From: Saccharospirillum sp.
GTDB lineage: Bacteria > Pseudomonadota > Gammaproteobacteria > Pseudomonadales > Natronospirillaceae
Length of the DNA stretch: 64,000 bases
Assembly: GCA_018402545.1 (NCBI GenBank)
Contig: JAGYIL010000001.1
Location: forward strand, 2,418,001 to 2,482,000
Direction of reading: 5' to 3'
The position numbers and the translations under genes are program-made. The notes under the pieces are model-generated. The model saw only the letters and a list, made by a program, of their open reading frames with translations. It had not been told where the DNA came from and ran no database searches. This document shows positions 17,905-26,379 of the stretch, one piece after another. The stretch's first letter is position 1; each line of letters opens with the position of its first letter.

Positions 17905-18321
17905 ATGAAACGCTGGCTTGGAATCGCAATCATGAGCCTGGGTCTGGCCACCGCCGCCCTGGCCGAAGAGACCACCCCGCCGGAGCAGTTTCAACCCCTG
18001 ATTACCCAGCAACTGGGCGCGTTACAAAATGGTGACGCTGATACGGCCTACGGCTTTGCCGATGCCGGCATCAAGCGCCAGTTTGGCTCACCCGATCGCT
18101 TCTATCGTATGGTCCAGCAAGGCTATCGCCCACTGATCGACTTCACCGTCATGCGCTTTGAAGAGGCGCGGGATGGGGGCGACGCCTGGATACAGCCGAT
18201 CTGGCTGCGCGACCGTGAAGGCGACGAATACATGGCCTACTATGCCATGCGTTTGAACAGTGAAGACCAGTGGCGCATTGCGGGCGTGCAGCTTACGCCT
18301 TATCAGTCCCAGGCATTTTAG
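17905..18321 (+). CDS. Secreted DUF4864 domain protein
   Basis: A 138-residue protein with a clear signal peptide (MKRWLGIAIMSLGLATAALA, cleavage before EET). The mature part has the DUF4864 pattern: I-x-x-QL-x-A-x-x-x-GD-x-x-x-AY near the start, F-x-S-P-x-x-F-x-x-M-V in the middle, and W-R-I-A-G-V-Q-L near the C-terminus. It resembles small NTF2/SnoaL-like folds, is probably periplasmic, and its function is unknown. AGGGGAAG stands before ATG 17905. trmJ follows 76 bases later. Confidence 0.85.
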   Translation: MKRWLGIAIMSLGLATAALAEETTPPEQFQPLITQQLGALQNGDADTAYGFADAGIKRQFGSPDRFYRMVQQGYRPLIDFTVMRFEEARDGGDAWIQPIWLRDREGDEYMAYYAMRLNSEDQWRIAGVQLTPYQSQAF

Positions 18322-18397
18322 GCGTTGAGAGCCTGACCCTCCCCACCCTTTTCAGGTAAACTGCGCCTCTATTATTTCCAGGGGGCGCTTACCCGTC

Positions 18398-19117
18398 ATG
18401 GCCTTAAACATTCGCATTATCCTGATCCAGACCTGGCATCCCGGCAACATTGGCGCGGTAGCGCGGGCCATGAAGAATATGGGCTTGTCCGACCTGGTGC
18501 TGGTGAATCCGGTCGATTTTCCGAGCGAAGAAGCCTACAGTCGCGCCGGTCAGGCAACGGATGTTCTGGACAACGCGCGTGTCGTGTCCTCGCTGGCAGA
18601 AGCGATCAGTGACTGCGTATTGGTAGTTGGCACGAGCGCTCGTGATCGCAGCATACGGTTGCCCGCCTACACGGCAGAACAATGCGCCGAAGAAGCCGTT
18701 ACGTTGCAGCAGCAGGCGCCGGTCGCCATTGTATTTGGCCGTGAGCGCATGGGTCTGCATAACGATGATATTCAGCAATGCCACGCACAGTTGAACATAG
18801 ATGCCAACCCGGACTACCCGGTGCTCAACCTCAGCCAGGCGGTTCAGTTGGTTTGCTACGAAGTGTTCAAAGCAAGTCAGCGGCAAAACCAGTTGCAGCA
18901 AGTCGAAGAAGAATATCCATTAAACGAGGATCTGAACCGGTTTTACGATCACCTGGCACAAACGCTCGATGAGATTGGTTTTACCAACACCAAAGCGCCC
19001 GGTCAGGCTTTAGACCACCTGAAGGCTCTGTATCGTCGGGCACGCCCTACGGCGAAAGAATTGAGATTGTTGCGAGGGGTGCTGAGCAAAGCTCAGGAAG
19101 CGGCGGATAAAAGCTGA
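18398..19117 (+). CDS. trmJ: tRNA (cytidine/uridine-32-2'-O)-methyltransferase TrmJ
   Basis: A 239-residue SPOUT methyltransferase that 2'-O-methylates position 32 of tRNAs. Family motifs are NIRIILIQTWHPGNIGAVAR at the N-terminus, VVGTSARDR, VFGRERMGL with the conserved Glu, and the C-terminal knot segment YPVLNLSQAVQLVCYE. The basic C-terminal extension (about 170-239) matches the TrmJ dimer arm. A strong terminator follows. Confidence 0.96.
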   Translation: MALNIRIILIQTWHPGNIGAVARAMKNMGLSDLVLVNPVDFPSEEAYSRAGQATDVLDNARVVSSLAEAISDCVLVVGTSARDRSIRLPAYTAEQCAEEAVTLQQQAPVAIVFGRERMGLHNDDIQQCHAQLNIDANPDYPVLNLSQAVQLVCYEVFKASQRQNQLQQVEEEYPLNEDLNRFYDHLAQTLDEIGFTNTKAPGQALDHLKALYRRARPTAKELRLLRGVLSKAQEAADKS

Positions 19118-19163
19118 GCACACGAATCAACTTTTGTGTTCAGCTTTCTTATAGTATGCATAT

Positions 19164-19196
19164 CGGGCCAGAACTCTGGCCCGTCTTTCTTTTATT
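19164..19196 (+). terminator. Terminator after trmJ
   Basis: Stem CGGGCCAG/CTGGCCCG with a four-base loop, followed by TCTTTCTTTT. It separates trmJ from the convergent hpd gene. Confidence 0.85.
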
Positions 19197-20284
19197 CAGT
19201 CGCCCTTGATCACACCACGGCGAATCTGATCTTCCTCGATTGATTCAAACAAGGCTTTGAAATTACCTTCACCAAAGCCTTCATTGCCTTTGCGCTGAAT
19301 GATTTCAAAAAACACCGGACCAATAACGGTATTGGTGAAAATCTGCAATAAAATACCGGAATCTTCAGGAGCGCCGTCGATGAGGATGCGCAAATCACGC
19401 AGCTGGTCGACAGGTTCCTGGTGGCCCTTCACGCGCTCATCGATCTTGTCGTAATAGGTATCCGGCGTTGACATGAATTTCATGCCGCGTTCGCGCATAG
19501 TGCGCACAGTCTCATAAATATCTGACGTCGCCAGGGCGATGTGCTGAATACCTTCGCCTTTGTATTCGCGCAGGTACTCTTCGATCTGGGATTTGTCGTC
19601 GCTCGATTCATTGATCGGGATGCGAATTTTTCCGCATGGAGAGGTCATGGCTTTTGATACCAGCCCCGTCAATTTACCTTCGATATCGAAGTAACGAATC
19701 TCGCGGAAATTACCGATGCGCTCGTAAAAACTGGCCCAAACGCCCATGTTGCCGCGTTGAACGTTGTGCGTCAGGTGATCAACATATTCCAGGCCAACGC
19801 TGTTTTCGGCGACCTTCTCTTCCCAACCTGGATAAAACTCGAAATCGATGTCGTAAATAGATGAGCCATCGTATCGGTCGACAAAATAAAGCGTGCTTTC
19901 ACCAATACCAAATACACCCGGGATATTCAGTTCCATCGGGCCAATTTTACCAGTAAAGGGCTTGGCACCGGCTGCAACGGCCTGGTCCATTGCCTTGGCG
20001 GCGTTTTTTACCCGCCAGGCCATACCATTCACACTGGCGCCGTGCTGGTGCGCGAAGTTTTCAGCGTGAGAATTGGGTTCCGCATTCACCACAAAATTAA
20101 TATCGCCCTGGCGGTACAGCCAGACGTTTTTGTTCTTGTGCTTGGCCACTTCGGTAAAACCGAGGCCAATAAACAGATCTTTCAGATTCTGGATCCCCTG
20201 AGCGTCTGGCGCGGTGTATTCGACAAATTCGAAACCGTCTGTGGCCAGCGGGTTGGCGGTGCCTTGTACCTGCATATCGGTCAT
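19196..20284 (-). CDS. hpd: 4-hydroxyphenylpyruvate dioxygenase
   Basis: A 362-residue non-heme Fe(II) dioxygenase converting 4-hydroxyphenylpyruvate to homogentisate in tyrosine degradation. Two VOC-type halves are visible. Iron ligands are expected at the His of VDHLTHNV (about 165), the His of GIQHIALATSDI (about 245) and the Glu of VFFEIIQRKG (about 327). Length and C-terminus are family-typical. It lies downstream of phhR on the same strand and completes a phenylalanine-to-homogentisate route with phhAB. Downstream homogentisate genes are not in the window. Confidence 0.97.
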   Translation of the reverse strand: MTDMQVQGTANPLATDGFEFVEYTAPDAQGIQNLKDLFIGLGFTEVAKHKNKNVWLYRQGDINFVVNAEPNSHAENFAHQHGASVNGMAWRVKNAAKAMDQAVAAGAKPFTGKIGPMELNIPGVFGIGESTLYFVDRYDGSSIYDIDFEFYPGWEEKVAENSVGLEYVDHLTHNVQRGNMGVWASFYERIGNFREIRYFDIEGKLTGLVSKAMTSPCGKIRIPINESSDDKSQIEEYLREYKGEGIQHIALATSDIYETVRTMRERGMKFMSTPDTYYDKIDERVKGHQEPVDQLRDLRILIDGAPEDSGILLQIFTNTVIGPVFFEIIQRKGNEGFGEGNFKALFESIEEDQIRRGVIKGD

Positions 20285-20603
20285 GGTGCGTATCTCCAGT
20301 TAAGACAAATCTGTTTTTATTGTCAGCGCTGTTCCACCGTCGGAAACGAAGAAAGTGCGCGCTGTTTTAGGCTGGAGAAACTGTGAACCTACCCGGGGCA
20401 GAACGCCAGAGAGTGCCATCAGGTTAGTTGAAGTGCGGTGTCAGCCAATTCCGTAAAGTCTGGCGGACGTTTTTTACAGAGGCTAATAAGTCTTTTTATA
20501 TCAATAAGTTACAGAACCATGCTACCTATACCACCCTATCTGAATGGACGCTTTCTGATACAGAGTGAAAACCAGTGAGACAACGACAGGCTACCAGTTC
20601 CAC

Positions 20604-20830
20604 TCTGGTGTCATGAGTCAGAAATTCGTGTTTATTTAACCACTTGTTCACCAAGGATTGCCGGGTGCGCCTACTGAAGGCCGTTAGACCGCATGGACGC
20701 GGTCTTCGAGCCCCCAGGGAAGGGTTCACGGCGTGCCTTCAGTAGGCGTGCGCGGTGATCCGAATGGCGCTGAAGCTTCGGTTGTCGGTCAGGCTAATTC
20801 GCCTACGAATTTCTGGCTCATGACACCAGA
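20604..20830. repeat. Long inverted-repeat element, copy 5, divergent with 27-bp termini
   Basis: 227 bp. The outer arms are unique to this copy: TCTGGTGTCATGAGTCAG continuing to 20630, and its complement at 20803-20830, with about two mismatches over 27 bp. Nested inside is a family-type stem, CCGGGTGCGCCTACTGAAGG (20661-20680) with its complement ending near 20755. The core is diverged but keeps hairpin GACCGCATGGACGCGGTC and, in reverse, CCCAGGGAAGGGTTCACG. It fills most of the 553-base gap between hpd and phhR and ends 7 bases from the phhR stop. I see no gene in 20285-20603. Confidence 0.85.
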
Positions 20831-20837
20831 CTCCCAC

Positions 20838-22397
20838 TTATCGCTTGGCGTGTTTGCCGATGCCGTATTCGCGCAGTTTGTTGGCAATGGCTGTGTGCGA
20901 GACACCGAGTTTTTTGCCTAGTTGTCGGCTGCTTGGGTAGGCTGGATAGAGCCGCCGCAACAGGTCGGATTCGAAGCGTTTCATTGCCTCGTCGAGGGAG
21001 CCGTCGAAATTCTCCTCTGCATAGCCCCAGCCGCTGGTAAAACTCGGCAATTGCAAATGTTCCGGCTCGAGGATGTCACCTTCGGCCAGAGAGACCGCCC
21101 GTAACAGGGCATTTTCCATCTGGCGGACATTACCGGGCCAGGGATATTGTTGCAGCGCGTTCTGACAGGCTCGGGATAGCTTGATGCGTCGCCGCTGGGG
21201 TTCGGCAAAGCGGGCAATAAATCGCTCGGCCATGGGCAACACATCAGATTTGCGATCCCGCAGCGGCGGAATGTGCAGCGTTAATACATTCAGTCGATAG
21301 TAGAGGTCTTCCCGGAATTCACCTTTATGACCCATGTTCAACAGGTCTTTCTGGGTTGAACAGATGATGCGTACATCGGCCCGGTACTCTTTCTCGTCGC
21401 CCACCCGCCGATAGGTGCCATCCTGCAACAGGCGCAGAAACTTGCTTTGCAGCACCTTTGACATATCGCCAATCTCATCCAGGAACACGGTACCGCCTTC
21501 AGACAGCTCCAGAATGCCTTTTTTGGCCTGGGTAGCGCCTTCAAACGCACCTGCCGCATAGCCAAACAGCTCGCTCTCCGCGACGTTATCCGGCAGAGCC
21601 GCGCAGTTGAGCACCAGGAAGGGCTTGTCTTTACGCAGACTGTGTTGATGACAGGATTTGGCCAGTAATTCCTTACCCGTGCCCGTCTCGCCGGTAATCA
21701 GCAAAGGCGCATCGAGCCCTGACATGCGTTTGGCCTGGCGGATCACACGCTTCATCGACTGGCTTTCAGCGATCAGCATTTCGAACTCACCGGTTTGCTG
21801 GTGATAGGCCGTCATTTGTCGGCCCAAACGCTCTGGGGATTTAAAGGTAATCACCCCGCCCGCAAACAGCGTTTCACCACTTTCGGGGCCTTCACCCGGT
21901 AGCCAGATCGGGTAAATGTCGGCCAGGAACGTTCGGCCTTTCAACTGCATGTGGGTCGACTCGGTGGCCGGTTTTTTGCCGCCCAGCCATTTATTGAAGT
22001 TAAAGCCCTTTACCCAGTTCTTGAGCAGCTTGTTGACCACATCGGCATCGGGCAGTTGCAGAATATCCAGCGCCGCCTCGTTGGCGATCACCACATATCC
22101 TTTGCTGTCGATTGAAATCACCGGCTCTGGCAGCGTCTTCAACAGGGTTCGCAATTCCTGCTGTTCCCGCTCGGTCGGCATATAGGGGATCATCGAAACG
22201 TCGTGAATGCCGGGAATCAGGCGAATCTCGGGCATCAGGTGCTGAAACTCGTCAAATTCAACGGTGGGAAAATTCAGGTAGATCTCACCGGTGGGGTCAA
22301 TCTCGATACCGCGCAAATCGATCTGGTGATTAACCAGAATATCCAGCACCTCGGCACAGATACCAAGACGTTCTTCGCATTCAATTTTCAGCCGCAT
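20838..22397 (-). CDS. phhR: TyrR/PhhR-family aromatic amino acid regulator
   Basis: A 519-residue regulator: N-terminal ACT domain (MRLKIECEERLGICAEVLDI), PAS domain (about 80-190), AAA+ domain with Walker A GETGTGKELLA and Walker B GGTVFLDEIGD, and a C-terminal Fis-type HTH (SSRQLGKKLGVSHTAIANKL). The sigma54-contacting loop reads GAFEGA instead of GAFTGA, as expected for TyrR-type proteins that act with sigma70. It should respond to Phe/Tyr and activate phhAB and hpd, which flank it. The phhR name rests on motif and context; it could equally be named tyrR. Confidence 0.93.
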   Translation of the reverse strand: MRLKIECEERLGICAEVLDILVNHQIDLRGIEIDPTGEIYLNFPTVEFDEFQHLMPEIRLIPGIHDVSMIPYMPTEREQQELRTLLKTLPEPVISIDSKGYVVIANEAALDILQLPDADVVNKLLKNWVKGFNFNKWLGGKKPATESTHMQLKGRTFLADIYPIWLPGEGPESGETLFAGGVITFKSPERLGRQMTAYHQQTGEFEMLIAESQSMKRVIRQAKRMSGLDAPLLITGETGTGKELLAKSCHQHSLRKDKPFLVLNCAALPDNVAESELFGYAAGAFEGATQAKKGILELSEGGTVFLDEIGDMSKVLQSKFLRLLQDGTYRRVGDEKEYRADVRIICSTQKDLLNMGHKGEFREDLYYRLNVLTLHIPPLRDRKSDVLPMAERFIARFAEPQRRRIKLSRACQNALQQYPWPGNVRQMENALLRAVSLAEGDILEPEHLQLPSFTSGWGYAEENFDGSLDEAMKRFESDLLRRLYPAYPSSRQLGKKLGVSHTAIANKLREYGIGKHAKR

Positions 22398-22535
22398 GCT
22401 GCTCTCCGTTATCTACCGTCTGTACGGTGATCTTGCCGGAGGCCTAAGCTGCCGCAGAAGCGACCTATTGTCAACTGTTCTTTACAGCCTTATTCACTCA
22501 TTAACAGGGGCGCTGACAGCACCCCGTTGTGGCTG

Positions 22536-22877
22536 TCACTGAATTTTCGCCAGAGCATCGGTTTTGGCCGCACAGATAAAGTCGTTGCGGTGCAGGCCTT
22601 TGATTTTATGAGTCCACCAGGTCACCGTGGTTTTACCCCACTCGGTAACTATTTCCGGGTGATGCCCTTCCGACTCGGCCAACTCACCAACCTGATTGGT
22701 AAAATCCAGAGCGGCGCGGAACGTTTTAAACTTGAAACTGCGTTGCAACTGCAACATGCCGTCACGGGTGATCGGCTGCCAGTCAGGAATGTCTTTAATC
22801 AATTCCGCCAATTCATCATCTGAAACCTGGGGCGCCCCGGCCCGGCAGGCCTCACAGTGTTCTGCTGCGAGAGTCAT
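22536..22877 (-). CDS. phhB: Pterin-4a-carbinolamine dehydratase
   Basis: A 113-residue enzyme that regenerates the pterin cofactor after each phenylalanine hydroxylation. The family signature is [20 protein letters not shown] with the catalytic His pair, and a conserved W in IPDWQP. The extra N-terminal CEACRAGAP segment is common in proteobacterial PhhB. AAGGAG precedes ATG 22877. It lies downstream of phhA, separated by repeat copy 6. Confidence 0.96.
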   Translation of the reverse strand: MTLAAEHCEACRAGAPQVSDDELAELIKDIPDWQPITRDGMLQLQRSFKFKTFRAALDFTNQVGELAESEGHHPEIVTEWGKTTVTWWTHKIKGLHRNDFICAAKTDALAKIQ

Positions 22878-22895
22878 GCTGTCTCCTTAGTTAAC

Positions 22896-23077
22896 TCAAG
22901 TTTCGGAGTTCGGGTCACCTGAGAGGCCTTGGTCCGCTGCGGATGCCGGGTAGGCCCCTGTGGGGTCGGCGTAAATCCGTCCATGGAGCCTAGGCCGCAG
23001 CATCCATGCTGCGGACTACCCCACAGGAGCCCACCCGGCACCCGCTGCTAGTCTCCTGGGCGAACTCCGAAACTTGA
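22896..23077. repeat. Intergenic long-inverted-repeat element, copy 6
   Basis: 182 bp. The outermost arms TCAAGTTTCGGAGTTCG and CGAACTCCGAAACTTGA are perfect complements of 17 bp. The inner arms are GATGCCGGGTAGGCCCCTGTGGGG and complement. The core is in forward orientation with hairpin CCGCAGCATCCATGCTGCGG. This is the copy in which the full terminus-to-terminus structure is clearest. It sits between phhA and phhB, whose transcripts it would interrupt, and lies 18 bases upstream of the phhB ATG, close to its ribosome site. Confidence 0.93.
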
Positions 23078-23114
23078 ATTTATTAATTCATTTAGGTCAC
23101 AAATCGCTACCGGT

Positions 23115-23909
23115 TTATACCGCCTTCTTTTGCTCAAACCGCGGGGCAAACAAGCCCAGCCGCTTAGCCTCCTGAACGGCCCCCATAATATCCATGCGGG
23201 CAATGTCGTAAAGCTGATCTACCGACTCCAGACAATAGTAAACCGGCTGCATAATGTCGATGCGATAAGGGGTACGCAGTACCGAGACCAGATCAAACGG
23301 CAACCGCTCGGGTACTTCACTGTTGAAGGCATAATCGGTTTCGCCGGGGGATGACAGGATGCCGCCACCGTAAATGGCCCGGTTATCACCCGATTGCAGC
23401 AACCCGAATTCGACGGTGAACCAGTACATTCTGGCCAGGAAGACGCGGTCTTCTTTCGAGGCGTTCAGCCCCAGTTCGCCGTACAACTGAGTAAAGTCGG
23501 CAAAGGCCTGGTGCGTCAGCATGGGGCAGTGGCCGAATATCTCGTGAAAGATGTCCGGCTCCTGCAAATAATCGAGTTCACGCTCCGAGCGAATAAAGGT
23601 CGCCACAGGAAACTGGCGGCTGGCTAGTAACCGGAAAAATTCGGAGAAATCGATCAGAGCCGGTACCGGAGCTGTCTTCCAGCCGGTGGCTTTGGTCAGC
23701 ACCGCATCAATTTCGGCCAGTTGCGGTATCCGGTCTTCGGGCAGGTTCAGGTGTTCCAGGCCGTCCAGATACTCCTGGCAAGCCTTGCCGGGAATAGCCT
23801 TGTTCTGACGACGGACCAGCCGTTGCCATATATCGTGCTCAGCTGCTTGCCAGGCCACATGCCCCTGAGCATCGGGCTCATGCGCCACATAGCGGCTTGC
23901 CTTTGCCAT
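23115..23909 (-). CDS. phhA: Phenylalanine 4-monooxygenase
   Basis: A 264-residue bacterial phenylalanine hydroxylase using Fe(II) and a reduced pterin to make tyrosine. Iron ligands are the His pair in DIFHEIFGHCPML (near 120) and the Glu of YWFTVEFGL (near 165). GDNRAIYGGGILSSPGET and YRIDIMQPVYY are family segments. ATG 23909 is preceded by AAGGGTG; a GTG three codons upstream is possible. It is the first gene of the phhA-phhB-phhR-hpd block and presumably under PhhR control, though I could not place a convincing operator in the 238 bases upstream. Confidence 0.97.
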   Translation of the reverse strand: MAKASRYVAHEPDAQGHVAWQAAEHDIWQRLVRRQNKAIPGKACQEYLDGLEHLNLPEDRIPQLAEIDAVLTKATGWKTAPVPALIDFSEFFRLLASRQFPVATFIRSERELDYLQEPDIFHEIFGHCPMLTHQAFADFTQLYGELGLNASKEDRVFLARMYWFTVEFGLLQSGDNRAIYGGGILSSPGETDYAFNSEVPERLPFDLVSVLRTPYRIDIMQPVYYCLESVDQLYDIARMDIMGAVQEAKRLGLFAPRFEQKKAV

Positions 23910-24147
23910 TGTATTCACCCTTGTCTTTTTTGTGTTCGGGATCGGAAACCATGCTGGCCTGTTGGTCCAGTCATCATTTCAACGACAATGATTGAGGCCT
24001 CTGTTGTACCTCTGAACCCGTTGGGGCAACAATGGGGGAGTTGCTGGTCGCAGCCTGGAATTTTGTCAACACTGGTGGACGAACAGCCCGCAGAGCCAGC
24101 AATGGCCAGGGGCTGTCAGGATAAAGCGGGGATGGCCCTGGCTGGCG

Positions 24148-25200
24148 TCAGGCCGCCTGAATGGACTGAGGGGTACTGAATTGGACATCCTGCCAAAGTT
24201 CAGCAACCAGGTCGGCCACCGATCGGGTCGGATACTGCTGCAACCAGTCGACGATGGCCTCGGCCACGTTCGGGTAATTCACCAGTTGCCGCTCTCCGGT
24301 TGCCAGAAAATAGGCAATGGTCTCGGCGCTCAATTCCGGCATTACCTGTCCGAGGCCCAACTGCTCGAGTGCAGCAGCATTGGACGATTGCTCCATCTGG
24401 CCGTGCAAGGGTTTAACCAGAATTCGTTTGCCCAGTGCCAGCGCCTCGCTGGTCAGCTCAAAACCGGCGTTGCACACTACTGAGCCACACTGGTGCAAAG
24501 ACACCTTGAACCCTTCGCGGCTGAACCCCCGAACCGTCACATTGCCATATTGCCCGGGGGCGAGATCGCCACAGTGCATGACAAAACGGGTCCGCTTCAA
24601 AGGCGCCAGCAATTCGATGATGTTGCGGCTGTTTTCAAACGGCAGATAGATCAGCACAGAATCGAGATCACCGGGCTCGGGCTGTTTTACCGGTTCGATG
24701 ATCGGCGGCAATATTTCATTGTCAAAATGGTGCCAGTGTACGCCCAGCCCCAGAGTGACGGGTGCAAACCAGCGCATGATCGCTTCAGACACCACAGAGT
24801 GCCCTGCCTTGGGAATATCATGCGCGAAGGCATACTGGTGCCCAATGCCAATACAGGGCACGCCACGACGACGCGCCGCCCAGGCGACCACCGGTTCAAA
24901 ATCGGTCAGTACCAGGTCGTATTGCTCGGGGGACAGGGTTCGAATATCCCGCCACAAGTCGCTCATGGAGGCATCGTTCATGGTGCGTCGCATGTCGATT
25001 TTACCGTTGTGAACCTGAAAGGTCAGGCCACGAAAACAATGAAAATCGCCAAAGCCTTCCATATCAAACAGCTTTTCGCGCTCCCGGCCGGAGAAGACCC
25101 AGTCGACCTCGATACCGCGCGATGCCATCGCCTCTGCCATAACCCGTGCGCGGGTTATGTGCCCATTACCGGTTCCCTGAACACCATATAAGACCTTCAT
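24148..25200 (-). CDS. MJ1255/VC2487-type glycosyltransferase-like protein
   Basis: A 350-residue protein with a GT-B, MurG-like fold. It opens with MKVLYGVQGTGNGHITRAR, the signature of this family. The C-terminal half holds GSVVCNAGFELTSEALALGK, a nucleotide-sugar-binding loop, and PLHGQMEQSSNA. The sugar donor and acceptor are unknown. ATG 25200 overlaps the stop of the upstream PAP2 gene (TGATG), showing translational coupling. Pairing with a lipid phosphatase suggests work on a lipid-linked or membrane glycan, but this is inference. The frame extends 21 codons upstream without a ribosome site. Confidence 0.85.
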   Translation of the reverse strand: MKVLYGVQGTGNGHITRARVMAEAMASRGIEVDWVFSGREREKLFDMEGFGDFHCFRGLTFQVHNGKIDMRRTMNDASMSDLWRDIRTLSPEQYDLVLTDFEPVVAWAARRRGVPCIGIGHQYAFAHDIPKAGHSVVSEAIMRWFAPVTLGLGVHWHHFDNEILPPIIEPVKQPEPGDLDSVLIYLPFENSRNIIELLAPLKRTRFVMHCGDLAPGQYGNVTVRGFSREGFKVSLHQCGSVVCNAGFELTSEALALGKRILVKPLHGQMEQSSNAAALEQLGLGQVMPELSAETIAYFLATGERQLVNYPNVAEAIVDWLQQYPTRSVADLVAELWQDVQFSTPQSIQAA

Positions 25201-25739
25201 CACAGCCACCCCTGCGTTGTGAACAAACCAAGCATGCCATAACCGACCAGACTGCCCAGGCACGCGCCGACTAGCGTATCCGTTGGGAAATGCACGCCGA
25301 GAAAAATACGGGAACCGGCAACGCCAACAGACCAGAGCAGCAGAAAGGGCAGCAAGGCCGGTAGCTGACTGGCCACCAGAAACGTAAACAGGAAAGCGCC
25401 GGAAGTATGGCCAGATGGAAAACTGAACTTATCGGAAGGAATGATAAAACTGGTGAATTCATCCAGCGCCTGTTGCGGACGATTGCGTCGGCAAGTGTTT
25501 TTCAGAACCCAGTATATGCTGCGCTCCACTCCATAGGCCCAGAACGCCAGTGTCGCCAGGGCCAGGCCTGAGTCACGTTGCACCAGGGCGTAGAAAGCAA
25601 AGAACAACAGGTACATCCAGCCATCGGCCGTTCTGGACACTGCCCGGCTCAGCGCCGTCAATTGCTCGCGTCGACGCCGTGCCATGCACCAGTTAAACGT
25701 CTGGATGTCGAGATGCTGAATCGTCTGCAACCATTTCAT
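25200..25739 (-). CDS. PAP2-family membrane phosphatase
   Basis: A 179-residue membrane protein with about five hydrophobic helices and the three-part PAP2 catalytic signature: KNTCRRNRP (near 83), PSGHTSG (near 107) and SRIFLGVHFPTD (near 144). It likely removes phosphate from a lipid phosphate or undecaprenyl diphosphate on the outer face of the inner membrane. GGAGG precedes ATG 25739. The glycosyltransferase-like gene overlaps its stop codon. Confidence 0.9.
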   Translation of the reverse strand: MKWLQTIQHLDIQTFNWCMARRRREQLTALSRAVSRTADGWMYLLFFAFYALVQRDSGLALATLAFWAYGVERSIYWVLKNTCRRNRPQQALDEFTSFIIPSDKFSFPSGHTSGAFLFTFLVASQLPALLPFLLLWSVGVAGSRIFLGVHFPTDTLVGACLGSLVGYGMLGLFTTQGWL

Positions 25740-25829
25740 AATAAACCTCCATCGTTCAGAGCCTTATTATTCAGTTTCAGATGTCAGCTATCTGACAATT
25801 GCGTGAACCTTCGATGACACCGGACCGTA

Positions 25830-26267
25830 TCAGGCCGGCGGCAACTCAGCAGGCTTGAACGTGGAGGTTTCAAATGCGGCTTGTAATTGCTCTACCCGGT
25901 GACGCAACGCATGCCGGCTGTAGGCTTTAGGCGGCACAGCACCCCAAACGGGGTTAGGCCAGGCGGCGTCGTCCTGCTTGCGCATCACGTGGTGAATGTG
26001 CAATTGCGGAACGACATTCCCCAGTGCTGCGATGTTCATTTTATCGCCGTCGTAGGTAGCCATCAGCCGCTCGGCAACAAACGAACTTTCCCAGATCAAC
26101 TGTTCCTGGTCGTCTACATCCAGCTGGTAGATTTCGCTGATGCCCTCACGTTGCGGCACCAGAATCAGCCAGGGGTAATTGGCATCTTTCATCAGCAGAA
26201 TGCGGCTGACCATTAGCGAGCCTACTTCCACACAATCATTTTGCAGTCGATAATCCAGTTCAAACAT
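25830..26267 (-). CDS. HIT-family nucleotide-binding protein
   Basis: A 145-residue protein of the histidine triad superfamily. The core strand YPWLILVPQREGISEIYQL and the NIAALGNVVPQLHIHHVMR segment are clear. The usual H-x-H-x-H triad reads Q-L-H-I-H-H, with Gln in place of the first His, a substitution seen in other gammaproteobacterial HIT proteins. The catalytic His would be the second of the pair. The physiological substrate is unknown. AAGGAGG precedes ATG 26267. Confidence 0.88.
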   Translation of the reverse strand: MFELDYRLQNDCVEVGSLMVSRILLMKDANYPWLILVPQREGISEIYQLDVDDQEQLIWESSFVAERLMATYDGDKMNIAALGNVVPQLHIHHVMRKQDDAAWPNPVWGAVPPKAYSRHALRHRVEQLQAAFETSTFKPAELPPA

Positions 26268-26379
26268 GATGTCCTCCTTCGACCGGTCATTCTACCTTAA
26301 GCGGCGCGGGCATTGCGATGTCGGCTTGGAACCTGCCATACGGTGCCTATAATAGCCGGACGTTTTATGGAAACCGATT

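Noticed and set aside
20400-20520. PhhR/TyrR operator upstream of hpd
   Set aside because: TGTAAA and TTTACG half-sites occur but are about 15 bases apart, not the six of a TyrR box.
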